From: JALOAT01 sp041687015
Lineage (GTDB): Bacteria > Pseudomonadota > Gammaproteobacteria > Thiohalomonadales > Thiohalomonadaceae
DNA length: 64,000 nt
Reading direction: 5' to 3'
Assembly: GCA_041687015.1 (NCBI GenBank)
Contig: JAWLCT010000014.1
Span: 8,479-72,478 of the forward strand
In this document: positions 7,601 through 16,479 of the stretch, in pieces
Layout: each line of letters opens with the position of its first letter
Position numbering within the stretch: the stretch's first letter is position 1
Program-made: the position numbers and the translations under genes
Notes under the pieces: model-generated
What the model was told of the DNA's origin: nothing
The model's database searches: none
The model's input: only the letters and a program-made list of their open reading frames with translations

Positions 7601-10587
7601 CGCCGCTGCCGCAAGAGAGCATCGACCTGGTCGCGCCGGAATCAGAAAACGCCGAACCGGCAGCGCTTGCCGGGCCGGGGCTCGCCGAAAGTGAGCTGGT
7701 CGAGACGCTGCTGCGGGACGAACCGTTTGCAGAGATGCCGCCGCCGCCCGCCGCCGCGCCTGCCGAGAGCAGCGAACAGGCCGCGTCCGCCGAACTGATC
7801 ACCGTGTTCGTCAACGAGGCCTCGGACTTGCTCGGCTCGAGCGACGAACTGATACAGCAGTGGGTGGAAAACCCGACGGCGCGCAAGCCGGTGGAAGCGC
7901 TGCAGCGGGTATTGCACACCTTGAAGGGAAGTGCCCGTTGGGCCGGCGTAGCGCCCATGGTGGAGCTCGGCCATGCACTCGAATCCGCCATCGCTGCCGT
8001 GGTCGAGGGACGGGTGCCGGTTGACGAGGAGGTCCTGCACCTCGCCCAGCGCGCTCAGAGCCACCTGGAAGCCTTGCTCGCCCAGCTGAAGAACGGGGAT
8101 CCGCTTGGCAAGGTGAACGAAATCGTCGAGCGGCTCAAGGCGCTTGCCGCCGCCGCGCCGGTCGCCGCATCGAACTCTATCGTGCCTCCACAGGTGCGCG
8201 AGTACGATGCGGATTTGCTGAATATCTTCCTCGAAGAAGGTCACGAGATCCTCAACGCCAGCGATGAAACGCTCCAGGCGCTGATGGCCGATCCCCAGGA
8301 CCGGACGCTGATCGAACGCCTGCAACGCCATCTCCACACCCTCAAGGGTGGCGCACGCATGGCAGGTGTGGCGGAACTCGGCGACCTGGGGCACAGCTTC
8401 GAATCCATGCTGGCCGGCGCCGCAGATGGCGTCATCACCCTTACGCCGCCCATGCTGGCTCTCATGCAGCGTGCGCAGGATCGGCTCGCCGTGATGCTCG
8501 AGCAGCTGCGACACCATGACCCATTGCCGTCCGGCGCGGATCTCATCGCCGAGCTGGAGGCGTTGGTGTCGGGCAAACCCCCGCCGGAACAGCCTGGCGA
8601 CGCACCCGCAGGGGCCCGGGAGGCTATTGCCGAGACGGACGCCCGTGTCGACACCGAGCTGCCACACGAAGACGGTACTTCGGCCGAGCGCGCAGCAATC
8701 CAGGACGCCGATTCTTCACGGGATCGCCGCACCGGACCGCGGCCACAGTTCGAGCTGGTACGTGTGCGTGCCGACCTGCTCGACAACCTGGTCAACGTCG
8801 CGGGCGAGGCGAGTATTTTCCGCTCCCGTATCGAGCAGCAGGTGGGTGCCGTGGGTTTCAACCTGGGCGAGATGGAGCAGGTCATCGAACGCCTGCGCGA
8901 CAAGCTGCGCATGTTCGACATCGAGACCGAAGCACAGATTCAGTCGCGCTACGAAGAGGCCGGTAGCCGTTACGAAGATTTCGACCCGCTGGAATTCGAT
9001 CGCTTCACGCACATGCAGCAGTTGTCGCGCTCCATGATGGAAAGCCTGGGCGATCTGTCCAGCATGGGTCACACCCTGCAAGGCATCACCCGCGAAACGG
9101 AAACACTGCTGGTGCAGCAGGCGCGCGTCAATACGGAGCTGCAGGAAGGCCTGATGCACACCCGCATGGTGCCCCTGGTGCAGAACGCCCCGCGGTTGCG
9201 CCGTGTGGTGCGCCAGGCCTGCGAAGAGCTGGGCAAGGAGGCCGAGCTGCGCTTCAAGGGCGCCGAGGTGGAGATGGATCGCAATGTGGTCGAGCGCATC
9301 ATGGCGCCGCTCGAACACCTGTTGCGCAATGCCGTGGCACATGGCATTGAATCGGCCGACCAGCGCGAAGCCGCCGGCAAGCCGCGCATGGGCACTATCG
9401 TCGTGCACCAGATCCGCGAAGGTGGCGAAGTGGTGGTGAAGGTGACCGATGATGGCGCCGGCATCAATGTTCAAGCGGTCCGCGAAAAGGCCGTTGCGCG
9501 CGGTTTGATGGATTCACGTGCGCAACTCTCCGACAAGGAGATCATGTCGTTCATCCTCGAATCGGGCTTCTCGACCGCCGAAGCGCTTACCCAGATCGCC
9601 GGCCGCGGTGTGGGCATGGACGTGGTAAACAGTGAGGTCAAGAACCTCAACGGCACCCTCTCCATTGAATCCGAGTTCGGGAAGGCGACGACGTTCACCA
9701 TCCGCCTGCCGCTCACCCTGACCGTCAGCCGCGCACTGTTGGTTTATGCGGGCGAAGACATGTATGCCGTGCCGTTGCTGAGCATCGAAGGCATCGTGCG
9801 TACCAACGTGCAGGAGATCGCCAACCTTCTGGAACAGGAGGCGCCGGTCTATCGGTGGTTGGGCTACGACTACGATGTGCTGCACCTGGCCACGGTGCTC
9901 GGGACAGCGACGACGGTGTCGGCCGACGGCGAAAACCGGCGCCAGCAGATTCTGCTCGCCCACAGCGGTGACCACCGCATCGCCCTGGTGGTGGATCGGT
10001 TGCTGGGTAGCCGCGAAATCGTGGTCAAACCCATCGGCCGTCAGCTGGGCAGTGTGCGCGGACTCTCCGGCGCCACCATTCTGGGTGACGGCAGTGTCGC
10101 TCTCATCCTGGAACTCCCGGCGTTGATCCGAGCAGGCCTCGCCCACCGCAGTGGCAAGACCGCGCCGCCGGCACCGGCGCCCGCCACCGCGTCGCGCAAG
10201 CCCGTGGTCATGGTGGTGGACGATTCCATCACCGTACGCAAGGTCACCAGCCGCTTGCTGGAACGCAACGACATGACGCCGGTGAGCGCGAAGGACGGCG
10301 TGGAGGCACTGGCGCTGCTGGAGGAGACCGTGCCCGACGTCATGCTGCTCGACATTGAGATGCCGCGCATGGACGGCTACGAACTGGCGACGCACATTCG
10401 CAACGAGCCGCGCCTGCAGCACGTCCCCATCATCATGATCACATCGCGCAGCGGCGATAAACACCGCCAGCGCGCCATGCAGATCGGGGTGGATGTCTAT
10501 ATGACCAAACCGTTCCAGGAGAACGACTTGCTGGAAAGCATCCACGCGCTTTTGAGCCACCACCGTTCGGCAATGGCATCGGCCTGA
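4642..10587 (+). CDS. chpA: Giant hybrid histidine kinase ChpA (multi-Hpt CheA with receiver)
   Basis: Central kinase of the Pil-Chp system (1981 aa). Six Hpt-like modules can be picked out. Histidines of canonical HTLKG type sit at about residues 705, 1092 and 1232. One at 845 is in HTLCG, an N-terminal one at 49 is in HQVAG, and a module near 475 (QFRQIIGSLCML) seems to lack the histidine. A CheA core follows (about 1370-1700) with N-box HLLRNAVAHGIE, DDGAGI and GRGVGMDVV, then a CheW domain, then a C-terminal receiver from about 1853 with phospho-acceptor Asp1904 in LLDIEMPRMDGY and KPF Lys. Linkers between Hpt modules are Ala/Pro/Glu-rich. Architecture matches ChpA of Pseudomonas; targets should be PilG and PilH. 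Confidence 0.96.
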   Translation: MTDHFDVSTLNWVKGEIDETLKEARLALEKFVDNPEDETQLHFCGTHLHQVAGTLQMVELYGAGQLATEMERLADALPGLEPRDAGLEVLMRSLLLLPDYLEVLQTGQPDSPLILLPLVNELRQARGEPELAPFAVFKPDLNVYPREADLPRGDGDVHALAHKLRPAYQAALVRLLTGKDAANGLHVLANTLDKLATASAGHEARRAFWVGAGLVEALRDGLQLDAPAKQLLGKFEQLIKQIATAGETALDADAVATLVRAALFEIARTPSEGPLVSALKRAYRLDSLVPAPAVLDQIRSGMGGFNAELKQTVSRDVMEDLSRIKDVLDLFSRGGVRASGELQPVAEALSHIADVLGLVRQSELAAKLRERAAQIQTLVQGGQDVEERLLMGVAESVLSVESALSDWGTVSPLEKADDTDGQVTAGESSPEAEAEHRRVVRQVMKVAKEELVKARESVNAFINSPADTALLNGTPRQFRQIIGSLCMLSYKRVAQVLRACQLFVDHDLAGQSALPDGERLDALADAMMSVEYYLDAFVESRVHPSSVLDVAERAVARLGYPVDSLPEELPAPVEQRPADTGESVDIQAEEAAGDSAGDAAAFVSETSEASEQVEAQEAQVEEIAAAPGLPSAAVETVAPIASPTVEPPVTAPPVTAPATEMDEEIVAIFVEEAEEEFQRIAELLPRCRANTSDEESLRELRRSFHTLKGSGRLVGAGKLGEFAWAFENLLNRVIDKTVAPDAATYDLVERARVLMPELLAEFRGGPAPSVDAAALAEAAFALANGTPAVATASPAPDEAPVIDDPVLRDIYTKEAEGHLAGLRNFLAESHGMRMRPSDGLLRSLHTLCGSSRTAGVAPMAELTGILEQYAKAVQAKGHALEPEGLEVLEATADWVGAVLAHLQDARPGLPPAGDLPSRAAALLARAEAADTEAETAATPPMADSQGDIEPDVDASALEIAPEQTPIEIAPLEVEAGDGFDELDALAPPLPQESIDLVAPESENAEPAALAGPGLAESELVETLLRDEPFAEMPPPPAAAPAESSEQAASAELITVFVNEASDLLGSSDELIQQWVENPTARKPVEALQRVLHTLKGSARWAGVAPMVELGHALESAIAAVVEGRVPVDEEVLHLAQRAQSHLEALLAQLKNGDPLGKVNEIVERLKALAAAAPVAASNSIVPPQVREYDADLLNIFLEEGHEILNASDETLQALMADPQDRTLIERLQRHLHTLKGGARMAGVAELGDLGHSFESMLAGAADGVITLTPPMLALMQRAQDRLAVMLEQLRHHDPLPSGADLIAELEALVSGKPPPEQPGDAPAGAREAIAETDARVDTELPHEDGTSAERAAIQDADSSRDRRTGPRPQFELVRVRADLLDNLVNVAGEASIFRSRIEQQVGAVGFNLGEMEQVIERLRDKLRMFDIETEAQIQSRYEEAGSRYEDFDPLEFDRFTHMQQLSRSMMESLGDLSSMGHTLQGITRETETLLVQQARVNTELQEGLMHTRMVPLVQNAPRLRRVVRQACEELGKEAELRFKGAEVEMDRNVVERIMAPLEHLLRNAVAHGIESADQREAAGKPRMGTIVVHQIREGGEVVVKVTDDGAGINVQAVREKAVARGLMDSRAQLSDKEIMSFILESGFSTAEALTQIAGRGVGMDVVNSEVKNLNGTLSIESEFGKATTFTIRLPLTLTVSRALLVYAGEDMYAVPLLSIEGIVRTNVQEIANLLEQEAPVYRWLGYDYDVLHLATVLGTATTVSADGENRRQQILLAHSGDHRIALVVDRLLGSREIVVKPIGRQLGSVRGLSGATILGDGSVALILELPALIRAGLAHRSGKTAPPAPAPATASRKPVVMVVDDSITVRKVTSRLLERNDMTPVSAKDGVEALALLEETVPDVMLLDIEMPRMDGYELATHIRNEPRLQHVPIIMITSRSGDKHRQRAMQIGVDVYMTKPFQENDLLESIHALLSHHRSAMASA

Positions 10588-10597
10588 GGATCCCGAG

Positions 10598-11110
10598 GTG
10601 AGCGAGATCGACAAACCTGCACCCGAGCACGACGTCCAGGGGACTGTGCGCTGCCTCGTGATTCCGCTCGAAGGCACTGCCCTGCTGATCCCCAATGCCC
10701 TGGTCTCCGAGGTGGCGCCCTTCCAGAGCCCGGTTCCGATGAACGGTCCGCAATGGTTGCTGGGCCAAATTCAATGGCGTGGTCTGTCCGTGCCGTTGAT
10801 CTCCATAGAGGCGATGGCCGGCATGCCCAAGGGGCAGCCTGAGCGCATGAGCCGCGCGATCGTTTTCAACACCCTCAACGGTAATCAGCACATGCCGTTC
10901 ATTGCGGTGGCAAGCCGCGGTATTCCACGCATGCTGGGCGTAGCCCCGGAAATGTTGCCGCCCGGATGCGCCAGCGCACCCGAAGGCGTGCTTTGCCGTT
11001 TCGAGTACAACGGCGAAACGATGATGATTCCTGACCTCGACCGTATCGAGCGCTGGCTGCTCGATGGCGGCATCGTGGTCCAACGTGCCGATATGACAGA
11101 GAAGGTGTGA
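10598..11110 (+). CDS. chpC: CheW-like protein, ChpC type
   Basis: 170-aa CheW-domain protein starting at a GTG 10 bp after the chpA stop and preceded by a GAGG-type ribosome site. The segments IPLEGTALLIPNALVSEVAPF, PQWLLGQIQWRGLSVPLISIEA and the late FEYNGETMMIPDLDRIERWL fit the ChpC subgroup, a second CheW in the Pseudomonas cluster thought to bring in extra receptors. No methylesterase gene (chpB) lies between it and chpA, unlike Pseudomonas. Assignment as ChpC rather than another CheW rests on position. Confidence 0.85.
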   Translation: MSEIDKPAPEHDVQGTVRCLVIPLEGTALLIPNALVSEVAPFQSPVPMNGPQWLLGQIQWRGLSVPLISIEAMAGMPKGQPERMSRAIVFNTLNGNQHMPFIAVASRGIPRMLGVAPEMLPPGCASAPEGVLCRFEYNGETMMIPDLDRIERWLLDGGIVVQRADMTEKV

Positions 11111-11112
11111 CG

Positions 11113-11793
11113 ATGCGTAACGGGTTTCGTTCGTGTGCACTTGGGGCCGGCCTGCTTTTGGCCGGGCTGGCGGCGTTGCCCGCACACGCGCAGGACGAGC
11201 AGGAGCGGGCCAAGTTGCTGGCCATGGTGAATGAGGTCATTCAGGACGACGCGCGCCACGCAAGGGCCATCGAACTGGGGCGGGAGCGCACATTGCTTTG
11301 TGCCCAGTGCCATGGGGAAGACGGCAACAGCCGTACGCCGGACGTGCCCAATGTGGCGGGCCAGAATCCGACCTACCTGCTCGAGCAGGTGGAAAAGTTC
11401 GCTGACGGCCGCCGCAAGAACTTCGTCATGCAGAGCCTCGCGCGCAGCTTCACTATGGAGGACAAGGTCAATCTGGCGGTGTATTTCGCCAGCATGCCGG
11501 TGAAGCCGGTATCCGCCGATCCCCTGCTGGCGCGCGAAGGCGCGCGCATTTACGACACGGTGTGTCAGATGTGCCACGGCGATGACGGCCGCGGTGAGGT
11601 CGGGTATGCGCGTCTGGCGGGGCAGCAGCCGCTCTACGTGGCCAACACGCTCAAGCGTTTTCGCGAGAACGCACGCAAGGGCCTGACCGAGCAGGATATG
11701 AAACGGCACGACCTGCGTATGGAACAGGTAACGCAGAACCTCTCTGATCGCGATATTGAAGCGCTGGCTGCCTATATCGCGCTGCTGAAATGA
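11113..11793 (+). CDS. Dihaem cytochrome c4-like, periplasmic
   Basis: 226-aa exported protein with a signal peptide (about residues 1-26, ending ALPAHA) and two haem c sites, CAQCH at 63-67 and CQMCH at 151-155. The two halves are similar to each other, as in cytochromes c4 (for example DGNSRTPDVPNVAGQNPTYL versus DGRGEVGYARLAGQQPLYV). The ATG at 11113 has GAGAAGG upstream; a GTG six bases earlier overlaps chpC. It follows chpC by 2 bp and so may be co-transcribed with the chemosensory operon, but a functional link is not shown. Likely an electron carrier to a terminal oxidase. Confidence 0.88.
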   Translation: MRNGFRSCALGAGLLLAGLAALPAHAQDEQERAKLLAMVNEVIQDDARHARAIELGRERTLLCAQCHGEDGNSRTPDVPNVAGQNPTYLLEQVEKFADGRRKNFVMQSLARSFTMEDKVNLAVYFASMPVKPVSADPLLAREGARIYDTVCQMCHGDDGRGEVGYARLAGQQPLYVANTLKRFRENARKGLTEQDMKRHDLRMEQVTQNLSDRDIEALAAYIALLK

Positions 11794-11914
11794 CTTCCGC
11801 CATCGGCAGGAAAAAAGTTTTCACTGAATTTCGTGCGCTGCAGTGTCCGACGGCACTATGAAACCGTTCAAGCCATAGTCGGCGGGTGCAGCCAAGTGCA
11901 AAAAACCAAGGACC

Positions 11915-12826
11915 TCAACGTTGGTCCCACAACGCTTGCAGTCCTTGTTCCAGGGATGTGGTAGTGATGTTTCCAAACAGCTGCTTAACACGGGCGGTGG
12001 ACATGCTGGAGTGGGGGATGTCGCCTTTGCGGGCTGCATCGTGAGTAACGATCGGCGTTATTCCTGCTACCTGTCCCAGCGTTTCAATCAATTCCAGCAA
12101 GGTGCGGCTCGATCCGGTACCCACGTTTACCACACCTTCGGCAGCTCCGCTGAGAGCTGCGATGTTGGCCGCAGCCACGTCTTGCACGTAGACGAAATCG
12201 CGGGTCTGCAGGCCGTCGCCATGGATGCAAAGCGGTCGCCCACTGCTAAGCCGTTCGACGAAGCGACTGATGACGCCCGAGTAGGGGGATGCGGCATCCT
12301 GCCCTGGTCCATAAACGTTGAAGTAGCGCATTCCGAGTGCTGATAGGCCGTGTAACTCCCTATACAAAGCAGCGTATTGCTCGTTGACCAGCTTTTCGAG
12401 CCCATAGGGTGAGAGCGGTGCAGTGCTCGACGTTTCCTGCAGTGGCAGCTCCTGGGGGGAGCCATAGACGGCGGCACTAGATGCATACACGAAGCGCGTT
12501 ATACCTGCACGGCGCGTCTGCTCCAGTACTGTGACGAAACCGAGCATGTTGTCCCGGCAGGACCCGATCGGGTCCTCCACGGAACTGGCCACCGAAACTT
12601 GCGCCGCGAGATGGAGGACGCAATCAGTGTCACTCAGGGCGTCCGCCACCGCTTCGGAATCGGTGATATCGCCGATCACCAAGCGCAGGAATGGATGAGC
12701 CGGCAGGTTTTGCCTCCGCCCGTTGGAGAGATTGTCCAGGACCGTGACCTGATGTCGCGTGTCGAGCAATAAGCGGACCGTATGAGTGCCTATGAATCCG
12801 GCACCACCGGTGACAAGTACGCGCAT
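11915..12826 (-). CDS. NAD-dependent sugar-nucleotide epimerase/dehydratase (GalE-like)
   Basis: 303-aa extended short-chain dehydrogenase. The N-terminal Rossmann motif is VTGGAGFIGTH, the catalytic Ser is in YASSAAVYG and the catalytic pair is in YGLEK (YxxxK). RYFNVYGPGQ is typical of UDP-glucose/GlcNAc 4-epimerase relatives. The substrate cannot be read from sequence. It stands alone, with visibly more A/T-rich codons than its neighbours, no ribosome site better than a weak purine stretch, and an A/T-rich flank upstream. No other surface-polysaccharide genes adjoin it, so horizontal acquisition or a relic of a larger locus is possible. Confidence 0.85.
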   Translation of the reverse strand: MRVLVTGGAGFIGTHTVRLLLDTRHQVTVLDNLSNGRRQNLPAHPFLRLVIGDITDSEAVADALSDTDCVLHLAAQVSVASSVEDPIGSCRDNMLGFVTVLEQTRRAGITRFVYASSAAVYGSPQELPLQETSSTAPLSPYGLEKLVNEQYAALYRELHGLSALGMRYFNVYGPGQDAASPYSGVISRFVERLSSGRPLCIHGDGLQTRDFVYVQDVAAANIAALSGAAEGVVNVGTGSSRTLLELIETLGQVAGITPIVTHDAARKGDIPHSSMSTARVKQLFGNITTTSLEQGLQALWDQR

Positions 12827-13097
12827 AACGCTTCCCTGCTGGTGAAAAGAAACCCATCAAAATGGAGCCAACTTCGACCTGTTCCTGCGATGTAGTTGCT
12901 CTGGTGGCCACGAAACCGGTTGTTAGACTACAAAGTGCTTAACCAGCGGGCCTCGTAAATCTCATTTGGAAATTTGCGCGCAGCATACCGTGCGAGCAGC
13001 AAGGATATTCCTGGTGTGAATGCTCAATCAATGTTCTTACACACCAGTCGGGTATTACCCGTCAACACGCGCGAAATTTTGCACAATGCGCCTTCAA
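12827..13097. other. A/T-rich intergenic region
   Basis: About 270 bp between the epimerase and rsmE with noticeably lower GC than the surroundings. It must hold the epimerase promoter on the minus strand. No tRNA, direct repeats or integrase remnant were seen. Confidence 0.4.
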
Positions 13098-13826
13098 TCA
13101 TCGCAAATCGCCCCAGCGCGCCTGCAACACCGACAATGCAGTCACCGCGGCGGTCTCCGTGCGCAACACCCGTGGGCCGAGGCACAGTCCCTGGTATCCG
13201 GCAGCTCGTGCGGCAGTGATTTCGTCCGGGGCCAGCCCTCCTTCCGGGCCGATGAGCAACGTGACATCGCGGGGTGGATCGATGTCACCGAGCTTGCGTT
13301 CGGCCCGGTGATCCAACACCAGCGCGACACCCTCGTTTGGCCGTGCGAGCCAGTCGGCCAGGGATTGCACGTCCTGCAATTCGGGAAGACGGTTGCGCCC
13401 GCATTGTTCGCACGCGCCGGCGATGACCTTGCGCCAGTGCTCCAGGCGCCGTCCGCGACGGCTGTCATCCAGATTCACCACACTGCGGGCGGAACGCACG
13501 GGGACGATGCGTGTGACACCGAGCTCCACGGCCTTCTGGATGGTGTAATCCATGCGTTCGCCGCGCGAGACCGCCTGCACCAGGGTGACCTGGAGCGGCG
13601 ACTCGCATTCACGGCTGTGGTGGGCGCCCACTTCCACCCGGACCTCGCGTCGGCCGACCGCGGTGATCGAAGCCTCGAACTCGCCGCCTTGGCCGTTGAA
13701 CAGAATGAGCGGGGCGCCTTCGCGCAGCCGCAATACACGGGCCACGTGATTGGCGGCTTCTTCCCCCAGCTCGGTGTGTTCACCCGGGACGAGGGGTTGC
13801 GGGCAGTAGATGCGCGGGATGCGCAT
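13098..13826 (-). CDS. rsmE: 16S rRNA m3U1498 methyltransferase RsmE
   Basis: SPOUT-class SAM-dependent enzyme methylating U1498 of 16S rRNA (242 aa). The N-terminal PUA-like part begins MRIPRIYCPQPL, with HVARVLRLREG; the C-terminal knot carries LLIGPEGGLAPDEI and LGPRVLRTETAA, diagnostic of the family. The start at 13826 overlaps the metF stop by one base (TGATG), so translation is probably coupled to metF. A longer reading from 13856 would run into metF and is not favoured. Confidence 0.95.
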   Translation of the reverse strand: MRIPRIYCPQPLVPGEHTELGEEAANHVARVLRLREGAPLILFNGQGGEFEASITAVGRREVRVEVGAHHSRECESPLQVTLVQAVSRGERMDYTIQKAVELGVTRIVPVRSARSVVNLDDSRRGRRLEHWRKVIAGACEQCGRNRLPELQDVQSLADWLARPNEGVALVLDHRAERKLGDIDPPRDVTLLIGPEGGLAPDEITAARAAGYQGLCLGPRVLRTETAAVTALSVLQARWGDLR

Positions 13827-14680
13827 CAGCCCTGTCCAAGCTGCAGGGCCTCCCACAGCGCGCGGGTCGGCCCTACCTGGTTCATGGTGTAGAAGTGCAG
13901 GCCCGGTGCACCCGCAGCGAGCAGACGAGCGCAGAGTTCCGCAACCACGTCGTGCCCGAAGGCGCGAATGGCATCGAGATCATCACCGTAGGCTTCCAGC
14001 CGCAGGCGCAGCCAACGTGGAATTTCCGCGCCGCAAGCGTCGGAGAAGCGCGCCAGCTGCTTGTAGTTGGTGATGGGCATGATGCCGGGCACGATGGGCA
14101 CCTCGATCCGCAGGCGTTCGCAATCGTCCACAAAGCGCAGATAGGCGTCTACGTTATAGAAATACTGCGTGATGGCGGCATTCGCGCCGGCCGCAATCTT
14201 GCGCTGAAAGTTTTCCAGGTCCTTGTGGCTGCTGGGGGCCTGAGGGTGAAACTCCGGATAGGCCGCCACCTCGATGTGGAAGTGGTCGCCGGTCTCCTCG
14301 CGAATGAAACCCACCAGCTCATTGGCGTAGTGAAACTCACCCGCCTCGCGCATGCCTGAGGGCATGTCGCCGCGCAGCGCCACGATGCGCCGCACGCCGA
14401 GTGCAACGTAGCTCTGCAAGGTCGCGCGCAGGCTTTCACGGCTGGAACCGATGCACGACAGGTGAGGGGCACAATCGAGCCCCGCCGCCAGCAGATCCTT
14501 CACCGTCGAGTAAGTGCCTTCCTGGGTGCTGCCGCCGGCGCCGTAAGTCACCGAGACATAACGGGGCCCCAGCCCGCCGAGCTCCGCACAGGTGGCACGC
14601 AGCTTGGTACGGCCTTCCTCGGTCTTGGGCGGGAAGAATTCGAAACTGAACGCGGGTGTGTACTTCTTCTGCGAATCCAT
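13826..14680 (-). CDS. metF: 5,10-methylenetetrahydrofolate reductase
   Basis: FAD-dependent TIM-barrel enzyme (284 aa) that makes 5-methyltetrahydrofolate for methionine synthesis. Family motifs: FSFEFFPPKTEEG at the N-terminus, VSVTYGAGGSTQ, ALRGDMP, AAITQYFYNVDAY and VPGIMPITNY. The ATG at 14680 fits family length; an upstream in-frame start at 14752 would add residues encoded by the inverted repeat. It lies downstream of ahcY and metK on the same strand, so three steps of the activated-methyl cycle are clustered. Confidence 0.96.
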   Translation of the reverse strand: MDSQKKYTPAFSFEFFPPKTEEGRTKLRATCAELGGLGPRYVSVTYGAGGSTQEGTYSTVKDLLAAGLDCAPHLSCIGSSRESLRATLQSYVALGVRRIVALRGDMPSGMREAGEFHYANELVGFIREETGDHFHIEVAAYPEFHPQAPSSHKDLENFQRKIAAGANAAITQYFYNVDAYLRFVDDCERLRIEVPIVPGIMPITNYKQLARFSDACGAEIPRWLRLRLEAYGDDLDAIRAFGHDVVAELCARLLAAGAPGLHFYTMNQVGPTRALWEALQLGQG

Positions 14681-14720
14681 AGCGTTACCTTTGGCGCAGT
14701 ATCGGGGTAGCAGGCAGAGG

Positions 14721-14793
14721 ACGCGGAGGCGCGGAGAACGCGGAGAAGACACGTCTAAAAGTCTTTTCTCCGCGTTCTCCGCGCCTCCGCGTT
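14721..14793. repeat. Intergenic inverted repeat, CGCGGAG subtype
   Basis: Two nearly perfect arms of about 30 bases (14721-14750 and 14761-14793) around a 10-base loop ACGTCTAAAA. The arms are built from tandem copies of CGCGGAG separated by 1-3 bases. It sits between ahcY and metF and would fold into a very stable hairpin in RNA from either strand. Same family as the elements near 16.3, 22.1, 46.6, 56.5 and 62.4 kb. Confidence 0.85.
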
Positions 14794-14805
14794 GTCAGCC
14801 CGCGA

Positions 14806-16221
<1,416 letters not shown>

Positions 16222-16241
16222 TCTCGTTCTCCGAAAAAGAA

Positions 16242-16315
16242 TGAGCGCCGTTGTACTGAAGCCGCTTTGCCCTGAGCCTGACGGGTCTCTAACCCGCTGC
16301 AGCGCTCCTCAGGGA
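16242..16315 (-). promoter_or_regulatory. SAH riboswitch upstream of ahcY
   Basis: Read on the minus strand, the leader contains GAGGAGCGCTGC, then a hairpin CGGGT-TAGAG-ACCCG, then CAGGCTCAGG and, near the 3' end, ACGGCGCTCA. CCCTGAG pairs with CTCAGGG to form P1, the small hairpin is P2, and GAGCGC near the 5' end can pair with GCGCTC at the 3' end as the pseudoknot. This is the conserved core of the SAH riboswitch class known upstream of ahcY in beta- and gammaproteobacteria. It ends about 20 nt before the ATG, next to the CGGAG ribosome site, so ligand binding should raise ahcY expression. Confidence 0.93.
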
Positions 16316-16332
16316 TGCGGAGGATTGAAGAA

Positions 16333-16476
16333 GAAAAGCATAACCACGGGGAACACGGGGGTTACGAAGATTTCCTGGGGAGCTGCGCGACCGTCGCGAT
16401 CATTCCAGGCCCCCGAAGGCAGAAGGGCAGTACCCTTTTATGTCTTTCCCCGTGTTCCCCGTGTCTAAAGCTTTTC
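16333..16476. repeat. Intergenic inverted repeat, CACGGGG variant
   Basis: Left arm around 16333-16362 (AAAGCATAACCACGGGGAAC and following GGGG) and right arm around 16447-16476 (CCCCGTGTTCCCCGTGTC then TAAAGCTTTT). They are near-perfect complements enclosing about 85 bases that are not obviously repeated. The outer AAAAGC/GCTTTT and the CACGGGG units match the other elements of the family. It lies between metK and the ahcY riboswitch. Confidence 0.8.
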
Positions 16477-16479
16477 CCC

